64,000 nt of DNA from Symbiodinium natans (GCA_905221605.1 CAJNDS010000366.1:62001-126000); one strand, 5' to 3'; counted from the first letter of the stretch, positions 52,250 through 63,714 are shown. Notes: a model not told the origin generated them from the letters alone. Program-made: numbers and translations.

Positions 52250-53630
52250 TCCAGTCCTGGAGTGAACACTGTCCACGTCCTTTTGTCGCCTTGCTCGAGG
52301 TTTGGCCGCAGCCTTCATGCACACCGTTGCACTCCCTTTCCCCTGCCTGTTGCGTTTTAGGTTTTGGCCCTGAGCCATGGCAGAGACGGCCAGCGAGCCT
52401 TGGTCGCCTTGGCCGCCTTGGTCGCCTCGGTCCCACGTCCCAGGGTGTTCAAAGGGGGGTCCCCACGTAGGCAGCAATTCGTGCCACCCTTCAAGCCTTA
52501 AGGCGCTCAGAGTCTCACAAGAGACAGCTTGAGATGACCTCTTGAGTCATCTACGCATAGGTTTGCCAGGTATGCATAGTAGTCACCACTACAGAAACAG
52601 GGGGTCCCATGTTGGCACACACCCCAGCTTTGTGCATAGGTCTCGGGTCCTGCTGTGCAAGTATTCCTCTCCATTTATGGGTTAGTTTGGATGGCAAGCC
52701 TTCAGGCAGCAGGAATCTCAACGCATGAACATCCACTTTCCTTTCTTCCCCTGCGCGTCCTGGCAATGCCCAAGCTGTCAGGGCATTGTCTTCTCAGGAG
52801 TGACGGGTGACAGTTTTCAGGAACGTCAGGCACTGGCAGCTTCATTCTGCAGCCCCATTGCTCCTTAGCACCTTCTCTGGTGGGGTGGGATAGGCACTGT
52901 GACATGGGGAAAGCCACGGTTTCCGGAACATGTGCTCTTCAAACGCAGCGGCCCGGTGTTCAAAGCAGGCTCAGCCGACGAGCAACGCGCAAGACCATGC
53001 ATTGCACACTGAGCTCTGGTTGAACCGAATCGCATCTGAGACCGCACCCGAGTCTCCGTTGGTTGCCTGATCATGTGCAGCCATGGGACCGGGGCTTGAA
53101 GAGAAAAGGGTTGTTACAAGTGGTTTACAAAACGGTTTTTCTTGAATTTTGTTTCTTTTGAACCCTCGTCCGGATCGGCTCCGACATGCTCCGACCTCTC
53201 AACGGGCTGAAAACACCCGCTCTCTCGGGATCGAGAAGAGTATGCTGTAGCAAGAAAGCTTGAATTGTCAAGAAAGAACCAAAATTTTAACAAATGTCAA
53301 ATCTCACCAGAGTGGCCGCCGCTAAGAAGATGCACGTGCTGACGTTGACACAAGACGAAGAAGCATGGTGACCGAAGCCTGGTGACCCTTTGTTTTGGCT
53401 CGGAAGCCATCTCGACTTGTACCGAAGTCGCACCAAGTGTGTATAAAGTGTTTAAAGGTGTCTAGACCCCTATGCAAAAGCATAAGAACATGCACCTGTG
53501 TGGTCTCTGCAGTCTCAGTTGGTGCGCGTTGGTGTGGTCCACGCAAAGGCCGCAACAGAACGTGCATCTCAGTGAGTTTCTTGGGATGGCAGTGTGGGAG
53601 TGCTTTAGGTGACGGCCGCAGGAGGAGTGA
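52250..53630. other. Long stretch without a supported gene
   Basis: Only short conflicting ORFs. It includes a CCTTGGTCGCCTTGGCCG repeat near 52408-52435. A TTTTGGCTC at 53393-53401 resembles part of the dinoflagellate spliced leader but is too short to call. Confidence 0.4.
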
Positions 53631-53770
53631 GTTGTGGATCACGCCCTCATCGTTTTGCAGCCTGTTCTTGGAGACGCTGCCAACCTCGTGAGTTCGGGGT
53701 GTAGCAACGTCAATAGCAAGCAAGTATTGAACTGCAAGGGTCAGCTTGATGTCGTTGGTGCTACGGGCGC

Positions 53771-54242
53771 ACATTCCACATTCCGATTGCATGGCGTGTC
53801 CCCAAGTCCCCAACGAACCGGGGCCCTGGCTGCGAGCCAGAATTTCAGGGTGTGTCACAGGCCCGGGGGGGCCTTTCTGCGACATAGGGTTCGTAGCGAA
53901 GTCGTTCGCGTTGTGTCAGCCCCTCTCCAGAGGGAGGGGGGTGGATGCGGCGACAGCCGCGGCATAATCGACGTACCACTACTTCTGGCGCACAGCCAGT
54001 TTCGTCCTCAATGTTCCTTCAGATCATGGCTCTGGCAGAGTTCAGTTCTGGCCTGTGGTCTCGAGCCGTAAAGGGTGATGTTATTCAGGGTTCCGGATTT
54101 CAGGGCCCGAAGTGTGTAGCCGCCCAAAGCCACTCAAGAGTTCAGGGGTTTTTGCGGCAGCCGTGGCTCAAGACTCGTTTTTGCGAGTTCTTGACTGGGC
54201 TGCACAGCAGAATACACCAGACACTTTCTTTCCAGATCCTAT
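53771..54242 (+). repeat. Duplicated segment, copy 1
   Basis: Shares long, nearly identical blocks with 54646-55155. The first block starts near 53773 and carries GCGAGCCAGAATTTCAGG. The second starts near 53934 and carries GACAGCCGCGGCATAATCGA. Both are open on + for long distances (GIIDVPLLLAHSQFRPQCSF), but protein-level conservation cannot be separated from recent duplication. Confidence 0.85.
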
Positions 54243-54365
54243 AGCTCGCCCCTCGCCCTCCCCCACTTCTTCATCCCCAACAGTTCTGCAGTGCAGCCGC
54301 GCATGCAAGGCTGCCTGCGCGTGCGACCTGCACAGCGCCAAGCCAGAAATGTGTGCTTGCCTCAC

Positions 54366-54490
54366 ACAGAGGCCAGGCCAATCAGCGACTGAGGTAGACG
54401 GCCCTGGCCCCCAGCACCTAGCCCCAGGCCAACCAGCGACTGAGTTAGACGGCCTTGGCCCTCAGCACCTAGCCCTAGCTGCCCAAGCTC
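54366..54490 (+). repeat. Tandem repeat of about 56 bp, two copies plus a distal third
   Basis: Two adjacent units contain AGCGACTGAG(G/T)TAGACGGCC and a CCCAGCACCTAGCCC-like end. A third copy lies at about 55159-55213 at the end of the larger duplication. Confidence 0.8.
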
Positions 54491-54645
54491 TGCTTTTCCT
54501 TCACCGTCGGGATGCGTTGCTGGTCTTGGCAATGGCAGTGGTCAGAAGCAGGACAACTGAGGTACTCCCCTGCAGTTCTCAGCCTTGGAGAAGGCTTCAA
54601 ACTGGCGGTTTGTGCATGGCTTTCTTTCTTGGTCGCTCACCTGCC

Positions 54646-55205
54646 GCATTCCGATTGCATGGCATGTCCCCAAGTCCCAGCGAACCGGGGCCCTGGCTGC
54701 GAGCCAGAAGTTCAGGGTGTGTCGCAGGCCCGGGGGGCCTTTGTGCGACATAGGGTTCGTAGCGAAGTCGTTCGCGTTGTGTCAGCAACAAGCCGAAGGA
54801 GGTCTCCAAGACATGCGTAGGCAACAAGGGCACGCGAAAATGAGCAGGGAGGGGGGTGGATGCAGCGACAGCCGCGGCATAATCGACGTACCCCTACTTC
54901 TGGCGCACAGCCGGTTTCGTCCTCAATGTTCCTTCAGATCATGGCTCTGGCAGCGCTCAGTTCTGGCCTGTGGTCTCGAGCCGGCAAGGGTGATTTTATG
55001 GAGGGTTCTGGATTTCAGGGCCCGAACGGTGTAGCCGCCCAAAGCCACTCAAGAGTTCAGGGGTGCATGCGGCAGCCGTGGCTCAAGACTCGTTTTTGCG
55101 AGTTCTTGACTTCGGTTCACAGGCCCGGGCTGCACACCAGACAATTTCTTCCCCGATCCAATCAGCGACTGAGTTAGACGGCCTTGGCCCCCAGCACCCA
55201 GCTGC
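54646..55205 (+). repeat. Duplicated segment, copy 2
   Basis: Copy of 53771-54242 with about 60 bp of extra sequence between the two blocks (near 54787-54847) and small substitutions. It ends in the 56-bp repeat unit. Confidence 0.85.
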
Positions 55206-55219
55206 CCAAGCTCTGCGGT

Positions 55220-56400
55220 CTGGGCCGACAATTGTGAATGCCTTCTTTTTAACCCTTAAGCTCCTAAACCCGAAATCTTACACCTCACCCCGCAGCAATT
55301 TAGCAATCGAAGGTTTCGTCGATACTCAGCTGTTGCCTGCGGTTGGGAAGGACCCGGGAGCTAACTGCTGGTGACACGTAAACGGCGCACGACCCAGGCC
55401 TTTTGACCAAGCCTCGTTTTGCGTTGTTGAGGAAGCAGCTGGGATGTTAGGTTCATGCAGTTCCACCCAAGTTCCCTACCAGGATGCCCTTCATCCTTGC
55501 CGAACGCCACTTGCGATCTCCACCTTAAAAGGCTGTTGGGGCTGCAGGGTAGCTGCGAGGAAATGAAAGCTTAACGTCAGATGGTTCATGTGTTTCGTTT
55601 TCAACTTTCTGCTGAATTATTGAACCCTTTGACGGCCGAGCAACCAGTCTGCTGGAATAAGAATTCTCGTGGGCTGTGGACGCGGAAACTTCATCTCAAG
55701 TTTCAGGGTTTCATGTGGGCTTTAAGAATTGGTGCCCGGAGAATTCTCGGAACCGAAGCCAGGGCTTGCGCTGCGAGGAATGTAAGGTGTCATTGACATT
55801 CGGAGCCGAAGAACTCGTGCAGTTACTCTGATGACTGCATCTCGGCTCCAAAAATTATGTCACGCATGGGCGACCCAAAGCAGGTGCTTGTGAACATCTG
55901 CAAGCTACGTTTGGCCGGCCATTGGCTGCGGGGAACTAAAGCCGAGGCCAACTTTTTAGACAGCTCTGTCAGGCCGGTCTTAAGAGGGGATACTGGGAGG
56001 TGGTGCCCATGCAGCTGCCCCTCGCAGGCCTCGGGTCAAAGAAACTCCTCAGAGTTGTTGAAAGTATTTTGGTTACTGGGTTATCAGGTCGCTGTATTCC
56101 TCTCTTTGGGTCCACAACAGATGCCCAGTGCCAACCTATCAGGCCCCCTGCCTTCACAGCAACCTTGTTGCAGGAGGTGGCGACACGAGTTGACCCCCGA
56201 CTTTTCACCGTTCATCTCGATCAGGCTGTTCTTTCATCTTCAAAGAAGTCCTGAATAGCAGCGCGCAATTCCTCGGTAGGCCCCCTTGCAAAGGTGCAGT
56301 TCACGAAAGGTCAACCGAGGGGGCAGTACTTCTGGGTCTGTCACAACTCCATGTAGTCAGCCGCGCTCATGCGATTTGTTGGTGGCTCGAACAGGGAGAC
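55220..56400. other. No supported gene
   Basis: Weak ORFs only (for example 55857-56258 on +). A short CTCCTAAACCCGAAA telomere-like relic lies at about 55260. Confidence 0.35.
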
Positions 56401-56999
56401 GTGAACGAGTCTCCGAGCTTTGACTGTGAGTTGCTTGACGCACTCACGCTGCCAGAAGAAATGGCGGGTGCGGTGCTCAGACTCCACATAAGTCCATGCC
56501 GGAGTTGTCGGTGTCATCCATCTACAAGTCGGACAGTTTGGCTTAGCGGCTTAGCGTTTCGGCTGGCCAGGCAGGTGCTTGCCATTGTCCCTGGCTAGCC
56601 CAGACGTCGGCATCATTGTTTCGGGATGCCGTGATCGCTTGACATTCTAGTCTTGCAGCCGCGTCGCCGGCGTCCACCTCATGCCTGCGCCCTTGGTCCA
56701 TGGCCCACAATGTGAGTCCCGCACACCCACGAAACCGAGAAAACGATCTCGGGCTGCCCCTGCAGTATGTGCAGCATGTGCAGCCATCCGCACACCCGCA
56801 CCGACCCGCACCGCACCACACCGCACCTACTTGCCCTCAGAAGTAGGAGCTCAGAGCCCAGAGTAACTGTTGTTTGTAGATCGGCATTTTTATTCTCGCA
56901 CCACCCTCAGAAGTAGGCGTGGCCCAGCTTTGTGGATCTTTGTGGAGGTCCTCGGACCTTGCTCTGTTCCCGCACGGCACAGACCACGCTAAGCTGTTG

Positions 57000-57354
57000 T
57001 CTGGCCCAAGGGACCCGCCCAAATAGCAACCGGCATGCGAACTTTCCTTAGACAAAGTTCGTTTAAACCCGCCGGCCTTCGTGGAACCCTGGCGCCTTCG
57101 TCGAACCTTCCCCCTCTTCGTCGAGGCTTGTTTGGGGTCAGCGTTCGTCGCCCCCGCGGGGGGCAAGTTGAGAGGTGCGAAGTGCAGAGCATCAGGCTCG
57201 GCAAGCGCGGCTTCGTAAACCCTTATCTTTCCGTCGTCGAAGTCGCCTGACTTCGCCGAGGTTCGTTTTGGAGGTTTTGGGCTTACAAGGCTCGTTCAAG
57301 GTCGGCTGGGGGTACGCCTTTTTTGGGGGTCCATTTTGTTCGGCCCCTATGTTG
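57000..57354. mobile_element. Transposon-like insertion in duplication copy 1
   Basis: Copy 2 reads AAGCTGTTGCCCCTTCGG continuously. Copy 1 reads AAGCTGTTG, then 351 unique bases, then GTTGCCCCTTCGG. The 4-bp direct repeat GTTG (56996-56999 and 57351-57354) is what a target-site duplication would leave. Terminal inverted repeats are weak (GGCC..GGACC versus its complement). No coding capacity is recognisable, so a non-autonomous element is the best guess; a deletion in copy 2 at a GTTG pair is the alternative. Confidence 0.5.
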
Positions 57355-57833
57355 CCCCTTCGGCCTGGCAGGAGAGTGCTTCCTTCCTCAACTCTGCAGC
57401 TTGTTCCCAAGCTTTCACAGGCAGCTGGTGGGCTTATGTGGGCTTCCCCTGAACTTCCGCCCGTGCATGCAGTGCCATTGCATCAGGTTCTCTTCCCAGC
57501 AACGTTGCGCGATCCGTGTGCGTCTGCTCCACACACCTCCGGCAGGCCCCGCGCTGGTCTGCCTTGCCTAGGACGCCTTGTCTAGGACCCCTCGGATCCC
57601 AGGAAGGTGCACAGGTCACCTGATCATCCTAAACTCACCTCCAAAGTTGACATGGTGACGGTGGCTTCCACTCGAGTGGCCTTGCGGCGGCAAACGCCTC
57701 GGGCGAGCTGAGCAAAGCCGGGTCGGCCTCGCCGTGTCGGCCGTGCTGGCCGTGTCGGGCCGTGTCCTTCTTGACCTCACCTCAGCTCCCAGTCTTGACT
57801 GTTCGTGACCTCTTCTTGACCTCTTCTTGACCC

Positions 57834-58043
57834 ATGGCGCCGGTGGCAGTCTTCACCGCGTCGAGCGGCATCTACGGAATCCACGGCCCTGGGCAAGTCC
57901 TCCTCTCTCTGATGTTTACAGGCGTGTGGGCCGAAGAGGTTCGATATGTTCAAGCAGCCGTGCACATGCACCCCGATAGCACCGGAATCATGGTTCTGTT
58001 TCTTCCCCTCTTGCTCGTGTGGTCATTCCTCAAGATGTGGTGA
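57834..58043 (+). CDS. 69-codon ORF with one membrane segment, copy 1
   Basis: It reads MAPVAVFTASSGIYGIHGPG, then EVRYVQAAVHMHPDSTGIMV, then a hydrophobic segment VLFLPLLLVWSFLKMW and a stop. The copy at 61860-62069 differs at three residues only. A possible intron acceptor (GTTTACAG|GCGTGTGG) lies inside, so this may be an exon pair rather than a simple ORF. The family is not recognised; a small single-span membrane subunit is conceivable. Confidence 0.4.
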   Translation: MAPVAVFTASSGIYGIHGPGQVLLSLMFTGVWAEEVRYVQAAVHMHPDSTGIMVLFLPLLLVWSFLKMW

Positions 58044-58619
58044 TGCGCAGAGCTCGCCAGCGAAGCAGCACACACTTCGGCAGGGCACAGGGATGAAGAG
58101 GTCGACCGCCCTCTGTGAGGTGGTCAGCCAAGGGCCCCAGTACCCGCGTGGCCCACGCGTGGGGCTCAACGAAGGCCGGCGCCGCTGGCCTATCCACAGC
58201 AGCTGGCAACGCGCGAACGCAGCGCCGTGCGCCCCAAGAACTGGAAGGCCAGGACTTGACATGACTTGACTTAGAGAGGATGCCTTGGACAACGTTGAGC
58301 ACACTCCCATGATCGGATGGCGCCAAGACGCACCACGGCCTCGCCCACCGCTCCCCTTGCTCCGTGGCTTTCGTGACTTCCGTCAACTCGAAGTTGGGCA
58401 TTGTGCTCCTGCCGTTCCCGCCTTGCCCCGGCCACCGCCTCACTTACCATCCTCTAATAGAGGCGCAGGTGCCGTGATCCCGCTTGCGAATGTCGATGCC
58501 TGGCGGCCCAGCGCAGCGCCCGAGGCGTTTCGTGGCGCTTGCACAACTCGCTCCACACTAGTCGACAACTAAGAGACTATCATGATGTTCAAGGGAGCGT
58601 GAAGATGGCTGGACTGTAG

Positions 58620-59230
58620 TCTTTTGGGAGTCCTTGGTGCGTCTTCGGGCTTTGCCAGCGCCACTTAAAGCTTCTGCTGTGCTCCTCTCGCTCATTTCGC
58701 AGTTGCCAGCATACCCGCAGGTTGGGTAGTGTCTTGACTTTGCAGCAGCCTACACGTGTGGACTACTACACACCTTTCACAGCATGACCACGTGTGGAGT
58801 TGTGGCAAGACACCCCAAGAAGCAGAGGATGCAGGACGACTTCGAAGGTGGTACTGCCATAGTCAGGGTAGTCCTCGAGCTGTTAGCCTGAAGAGCATCG
58901 AACATGCGCCGTGACTCCCCCAAGCCGCGTTTCTACGACTGCATGCATGCGAAGCCGCAAAGGCTTCAAAGTGTTTGTGGAGTCCATTGTAAGAGTTCGT
59001 GTCCCGGAGAGTCCTTCTCCAGGGGAGCGATCTCCAGTTTGTCTCAGGTGTGGGTTTAAGGCGATGTAAGTGGTGAGTGGCAAGTCTGACAATTGAAAGC
59101 TTGATAGGAAAGGTGTTGGCCCGCCCTCGTAGGCGGCTGTCGCCTGATAGCCTCAAATTCCTTTGGTGAGTTGTTGTCGACACAAGTGAGACGCCCGGCT
59201 TCGCATCAGAGGAGAGCCCAGAAATAAGGA
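58620..59230. other. No supported gene
   Basis: Unique sequence between duplication copies. A minus ORF at 58863-59321 (152 codons) has no domain-like composition. Confidence 0.3.
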
Positions 59231-59774
59231 GTCCTCCGTGTTGTCTCCGTTGTTCTCTCCATTGTTCTTCCGTTACCCATGTTACCCCTCCATCCCGGAC
59301 CAGTTTTCTAGGCGGCCCCACGAGCTTCGATTCCTCGGGTCGACACCTTCCTGTGTTGGCCTTCCAGGCCTGTCAACCAGAACGGAGATGGCTAAACAAA
59401 GCTGCTGCGGCGCGGTTGGCCTTTCAGAAGTATCGCTGACGTCCCAAAACCTTGGAGCACTTCAGGCCGTCGGTCGCGCCTTCATTCTCTCTTTTGTTGA
59501 GGGAAAGCCCCCATGCAACGCCTCAAAAAGGCCATAAACTGAAGATCCGACTTCAACAGCAGCCTTGTGGGTGACCTCGAGTGCCCTTCTGCGACGCAAC
59601 GTGAGTCAATGTGTAAAGATGAGGTCGCTCGCGAAGACTTAGGGAGTTCACAAGGGAAGCTCCGCCCTTGTTCCTGCAAGCTCATACGCAGCACACCCAG
59701 GGCATGTTGCACAGGCGTGAGCCACGGTTCCGCCAGTCCTTCTGCACTCCCTTGCGGAGAAGCGGCAAAGTGAC

Positions 59775-60075
59775 ACCGGAATTATGGTTCTGTTTCTTCC
59801 GCTCTTCTCATGGGACCTTGGGTCATTCCTCAAGATGTCGTGATGCGCAGAGCTCGCCAGCGAAGCAGCACACACTTCGGCGGGCACGGGGATGAAGAGT
59901 TCGACCGCCCTTTGCAAGGCGATTAGTCAAAAGTCGCTCGGGCCACGCGGGCCATGCGTGGGGCTCATCGAAGGCTGGCGCCCGTGTCTTTTATTCACAG
60001 CGCCGCGGCTGCCAGCGTGGGGATGCAGTGCCGCGCGCCAAGAGCTGGAATGCCGCGACTTGGCCTAGAGAGGCT
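59775..60075 (+). repeat. Diverged partial third copy of the duplication
   Basis: The order of blocks ACACCGGAATTATGGTTCTG, GATGCGCAGAGCTCGCCAGC and CGACCGCCCTTTGCAAGGCG matches 57975-58260 and 62000-62290. Many substitutions and an insertion break the 69-codon ORF. Only its last part (GIMVLF) remains readable. Confidence 0.8.
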
Positions 60076-60879
60076 GCCCTGGAGCTCTTGGAAGTTTTCC
60101 GATCGGACATGAGTCCCACGACGCGGTGGGCGAACCTTCGGGGTCTCGATGGCCCTCCAGCACGATGCGTTCTTTGCTTTCACTTTTTGGTTCATCGCGA
60201 AGCAAATCAACCACAAAGCTGCCACGAATATGCTGTGCTTATCAGTCACTTATCAGGCATCAGTTGGACTCCAGATCTTATACATACAGGCACGCAGAGA
60301 TGAGATCCCTACATCGAAGGAAGGGCATCATTAACGTTGTGTCTGACCGGACATAGATTTGCTTCATCCTGGACTCAGTTTCAGAGTTCCGGAGTGTTTC
60401 AGACTGTTAGGCGTCAATCGCTTTCAGTTGATACATGTCGGCAGCTTCCGTCCACAGGACGTGTGCGCCACGTGCAGCGTCACGCCGAAGAACAACATGA
60501 AAAGTTGCTTTCGCACTTGCCGCGAGTACTGTCAAGCGTCACATGGTAGTGGCAGCAGAGACAGCAGAAAGGCGGTAACCAGGCGGAGCCTATCATCTTT
60601 GAATTTTCTTGCAAGACACAAAAAAAGCCAAGAGTCAGGATACTAAAAAGGGCTCTTTGGTTTCAACAACCATGGCACGACAAGGTGAGAAGAATCGGTT
60701 AAAGCAAAAACCCAGCCAGGGTTGTGCCTCTGAGCTTCTTGGTGTGATTTCTATTTCGCATGAGGAGAAGCGCGTTCATCTTTGGAAGTATGCTTGTGGG
60801 GACCACAATGAGGCCCGAATGGAGCAACCTAACTTTGCTGAGCTCGGTTAGGAAGCATCAGGAAGAGTTTAGGCTTCCA

Positions 60880-60930
60880 GGGGGCTCAGGTACTTTAGGG
60901 GCTTTAGGTCGTTGGAGCCAAGGGTATCGA
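60880..60930. repeat. TTTAGGG-like relic beside a duplication edge
   Basis: GTTTAGGCTTCC, TACTTTAGGGGCTTTAGGTC directly before the left edge of duplication copy 2. Confidence 0.5.
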
Positions 60931-62620
60931 CTGGCCAGTCAGGTGCTTGCCGTTGTCCCTGGCTAGCCTCCAGACGTCGGCATCAGGGTTTAGGGATGCC
61001 ATGATCGCTTCGAGATTCGAGCCGTGCGGCCACGTCGCCCGCGTCCACCACACGGCTGCACCCTTGGACTGTGGCCCAATGTGCTCGTGCTTTTGCCGCT
61101 TCTGCCGCTCCTGCCGCTCGTGCCAGCCAGGAAAAGAGCATTCGTGAGAACCGGAACTTTGAGTGAGGTGCTTGGCCCTGCCTTCGGAGTGAGGCAAGTG
61201 CGGATCTAGGCTATGCGATACATGTGACGTGGATGTGACAGAAGTATGACGTAGGCTTTTGGCCTGAGCCCGGCGCACCCACTAAACCAAGAAAGCGATT
61301 TCGGGCTGCCCGTGCAGCGCGTGCAGCGTGTGGCACCTGCACGGCACAGACCACGCTAAGCTGTTGCCCCTTCGGCCTGGCAGGAGAGCGCTTCCTTCCT
61401 CAACTCTGCAGCTTGTTCCCAAGCTTTCACAGGCATCTGGGGGGCTTATGTGGGCTTCCCCTGAACTTCCGCCCATGCATGCAGTGCCATTGCATCAGGT
61501 TCTCTTCCCGACAGCGCTGCGCGATGTTGTGCGGCCACGGCGCCCGCGTGCGTCTGCTCCACACACCTGCAGGCCACGGGCTGGTCTGCTTTGCCTAGGA
61601 CGCCTTGTCTAGGACCCCTCGGATCCCAGGAAGGTGCGCAGGTCGCCTGATCATCCTAAACTCACCTCCAAAGTTGACACGGTGACGGTGGCTTCCACTC
61701 GAGTGGCCTTGCGGCAGCAAACGCCTCGGGCGAGCTGAGCAAGGCCGGGTCGGCCTCGCCGTGTCGGCCGTGCTGGCCGTGTCGGCCGTGTCCTTCTTGA
61801 CCTCACCTCAGCTCCCAGTCTTGACTGTTCTTGACCTCTTCTTGACCTCTTCTTGACCCATGGGGCCTGTGGCAGTCTTCACCGCGTCGAGCGGCATCTA
61901 CGGAATCCACGGCCCTGGGCAAGTCCTCCTCTCTCTGATGTTTACAGGCGTGTGGGCCGAAGAGGTTCGATATGTTCAAGCAGCCGTGCACATGCACCCC
62001 GATAGCACCGGAATCATGGTTCTGTTTCTTCCCCTCTTGCTCATGTGGTCAATCCTCAAGATGTGGTGATGCGCAGAGCTCGCCAGCGAAGCAGCACACA
62101 CTTCGGCAGGGCACAGGGATGAAGAGGTCGACCGCCCTTTGCAAGGCGGTCAGCCAAGGGCCCCAGTACCCACACGGCCCACGCATGGGGCTCAACGAAG
62201 CCTGGCGCCGCTGTCCTTCTATCCACAGCAGCTGGCAACGCGCGAATGCAGCGCCGTGCGCCCCAAGAACTGGAAGGCCAGGACTTGACATGACTTGACT
62301 TAGAGAGGATGCCTTGGACAACGTTGAACACACTCCCATGATCGGATGGCGCCAAGACGCACCAGGGCCTCGCCCCCTGCTCCCTGGCTCCGTGGCTTTC
62401 GTGACTTCCGTCAACTCGAAGTTGGGCATTGTGCTCCTGCCGTTCCCGCCTTGCCCCGGCCACCGCCCACCTCACTTACCATCCAATCATAGAGGCGCAA
62501 ATGCCGTGATCCCGCTTGCGGATGCCGATGCCTTGCGGCCTAGCGCAGCGCCGGAGGCGTTTCGTGGCGCTTGCACAACCCGCCCCCCACACCAGTCGAC
62601 AACTAGGAGACTACCATGAT
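60930..62620 (+). repeat. Segmental duplication, copy 2
   Basis: Matches copy 1 at 56562-58600. It lacks the 351-bp insert of copy 1 but has about 190 bp of its own (about 61080-61270) between GGCCCAATGTG and the GCGCACCCACTAAACC block. Confidence 0.9.
61860..62069 (+). CDS. 69-codon ORF with one membrane segment, copy 2
   Basis: The protein equals copy 1 except Gly for Ala at residue 2, Met for Val at 62 and Ile for Phe at 65. The reading frame and stop position are kept. With so few changes, purifying selection cannot be claimed from the two copies alone. Confidence 0.4.
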   Translation: MGPVAVFTASSGIYGIHGPGQVLLSLMFTGVWAEEVRYVQAAVHMHPDSTGIMVLFLPLLLMWSILKMW

Positions 62621-63014
62621 CTTCAAAAGGGTGTGGAGATGGCTTGGCTACAACTACCAGTGATTACGATCGACATCGGCAGAGCCAGTGCTAAACAGTC
62701 TAGTATGTGAACCTTCGGCGATTATTGAAGCGTTGTAGTTGAGGTTGTGTCCGATCGGGATCTTTACTTACAAGTCATGAAGCCCTTTGAACGCGACACG
62801 GGCTGGGAAAGACAAGAAGAAACGCCAACATGCTTGAAGATGTGTAGTGCGCTCAGAAAATCAAAAAGCGAGTTGGTCCAAGGGGCACCCAAGGTGCCAT
62901 GTGAGTGGCGCACTAGGTCATTGGCCACGTATGGAACCCACGCCCTGCTCTCTTTGTGAACAATACTCTGCTTTCCGTTCGCCTGGCCTTCACGCCCAAA
63001 AGGCCAAGGGGGCC

Positions 63015-63037
63015 GGGGGGGGGGGGGGGGGGGGGGG
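63015..63037. repeat. 23-G homopolymer
   Basis: The longest homopolymer in the window, followed by CGGGGGCAAGAGAGG. It makes Gly-rich or Pro-rich artefact ORFs on both strands. Confidence 0.95.
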
Positions 63038-63169
63038 CGGGGGCAAGAGAGGCCGGCGACCGAGGCGAACACTGCACGAACAGCTGCGGCACTGGGCTAC
63101 GATGCCACATCCAGCCACATCCTGCCACATCCTCGGTTTCGCTTTCCGATTGCCACATGGTCCAGACGG

Positions 63170-63714
63170 TTGCCTGTTGAATGTCTTGTGCAGCAGTGCG
63201 CCGCCTTCATCCAATTGATGTCCTGCAGAGATGGGCCACTTGTAGGTAGCTTTCATTGTCCTGGATCTTGGCCCCAGCGCTTTCGTCGTGCATTCAGAGC
63301 GGCACGTTTGCCCATTTCCCGGCCCGCCATGCCTCCAACTTTGCAATCATCATCAGCAACAGTTCCACACCCCCGTGTTGCGGTCACGATCTCGAGCCAC
63401 ACCACCTGCTGTCAACTGCTCCAAGCTAGCCCATGTTTCAATTGTTCGCACTCTGCTTTGACTTGAAATCTGCATGACACTCTATTTGCACCAGTGGCGC
63501 GGAACTGGGGTTCTCAAAATGTGCCTCGCCTTGCTGTGGGCAATCCAGACGCCTCTGGGCCTCGCGCCCAAAAAGGCACCTCAAATGTCGGCGCTGTGTG
63601 TCGGGACCCTTTGCGGCGCGTTGAGGAATGCGGAGCAGCGACACCACCTGAGCTGGAGTGGCGAGATGTTGCGGGATGTTTGAGGCCCATGAGGCCCATG
63701 AGGCCGCTGGGCAT
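63170..63714 (+). CDS. Open frames at the right edge, hypothetical
   Basis: 63170-63466 reads CLVQQCAAFIQLMSCRDGPL and a Ser/Pro/Thr-rich tail. At 63474-63714 two + frames compete: NPDASGPRAQKGTSNVGAVC, and LKMCLALLWAIQTPLGLAPK. None is clearly better. The second frame resembles a signal-anchor start. No family is recognised. Confidence 0.25.

Larger units (their letters stand above)
56562..58600 (+). repeat. Segmental duplication, copy 1
   Basis: Matches 60930-62620 over most of its length with a few per cent differences. It starts at CAGGTGCTTGCC(A/G)TTGTCCC, passes the block AGGAGAG(T/C)GCTTCCTTCC and the 69-codon ORF, and ends near the CGACAACTA(A/G)GAGACTA block. It is interrupted by a unique insert at 57000-57354. 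The right half of the family also has a diverged partial copy at about 59775-60075. Confidence 0.9.

Noticed and set aside
53393-53401. TTTTGGCTC resembling the dinoflagellate spliced leader
   Set aside because: Only nine bases match and the next bases diverge. A match of this length is expected by chance in a window this size.
63000-63350. Gly-rich (+) and Pro-rich (-) ORFs
   Set aside because: Produced by the 23-G homopolymer.
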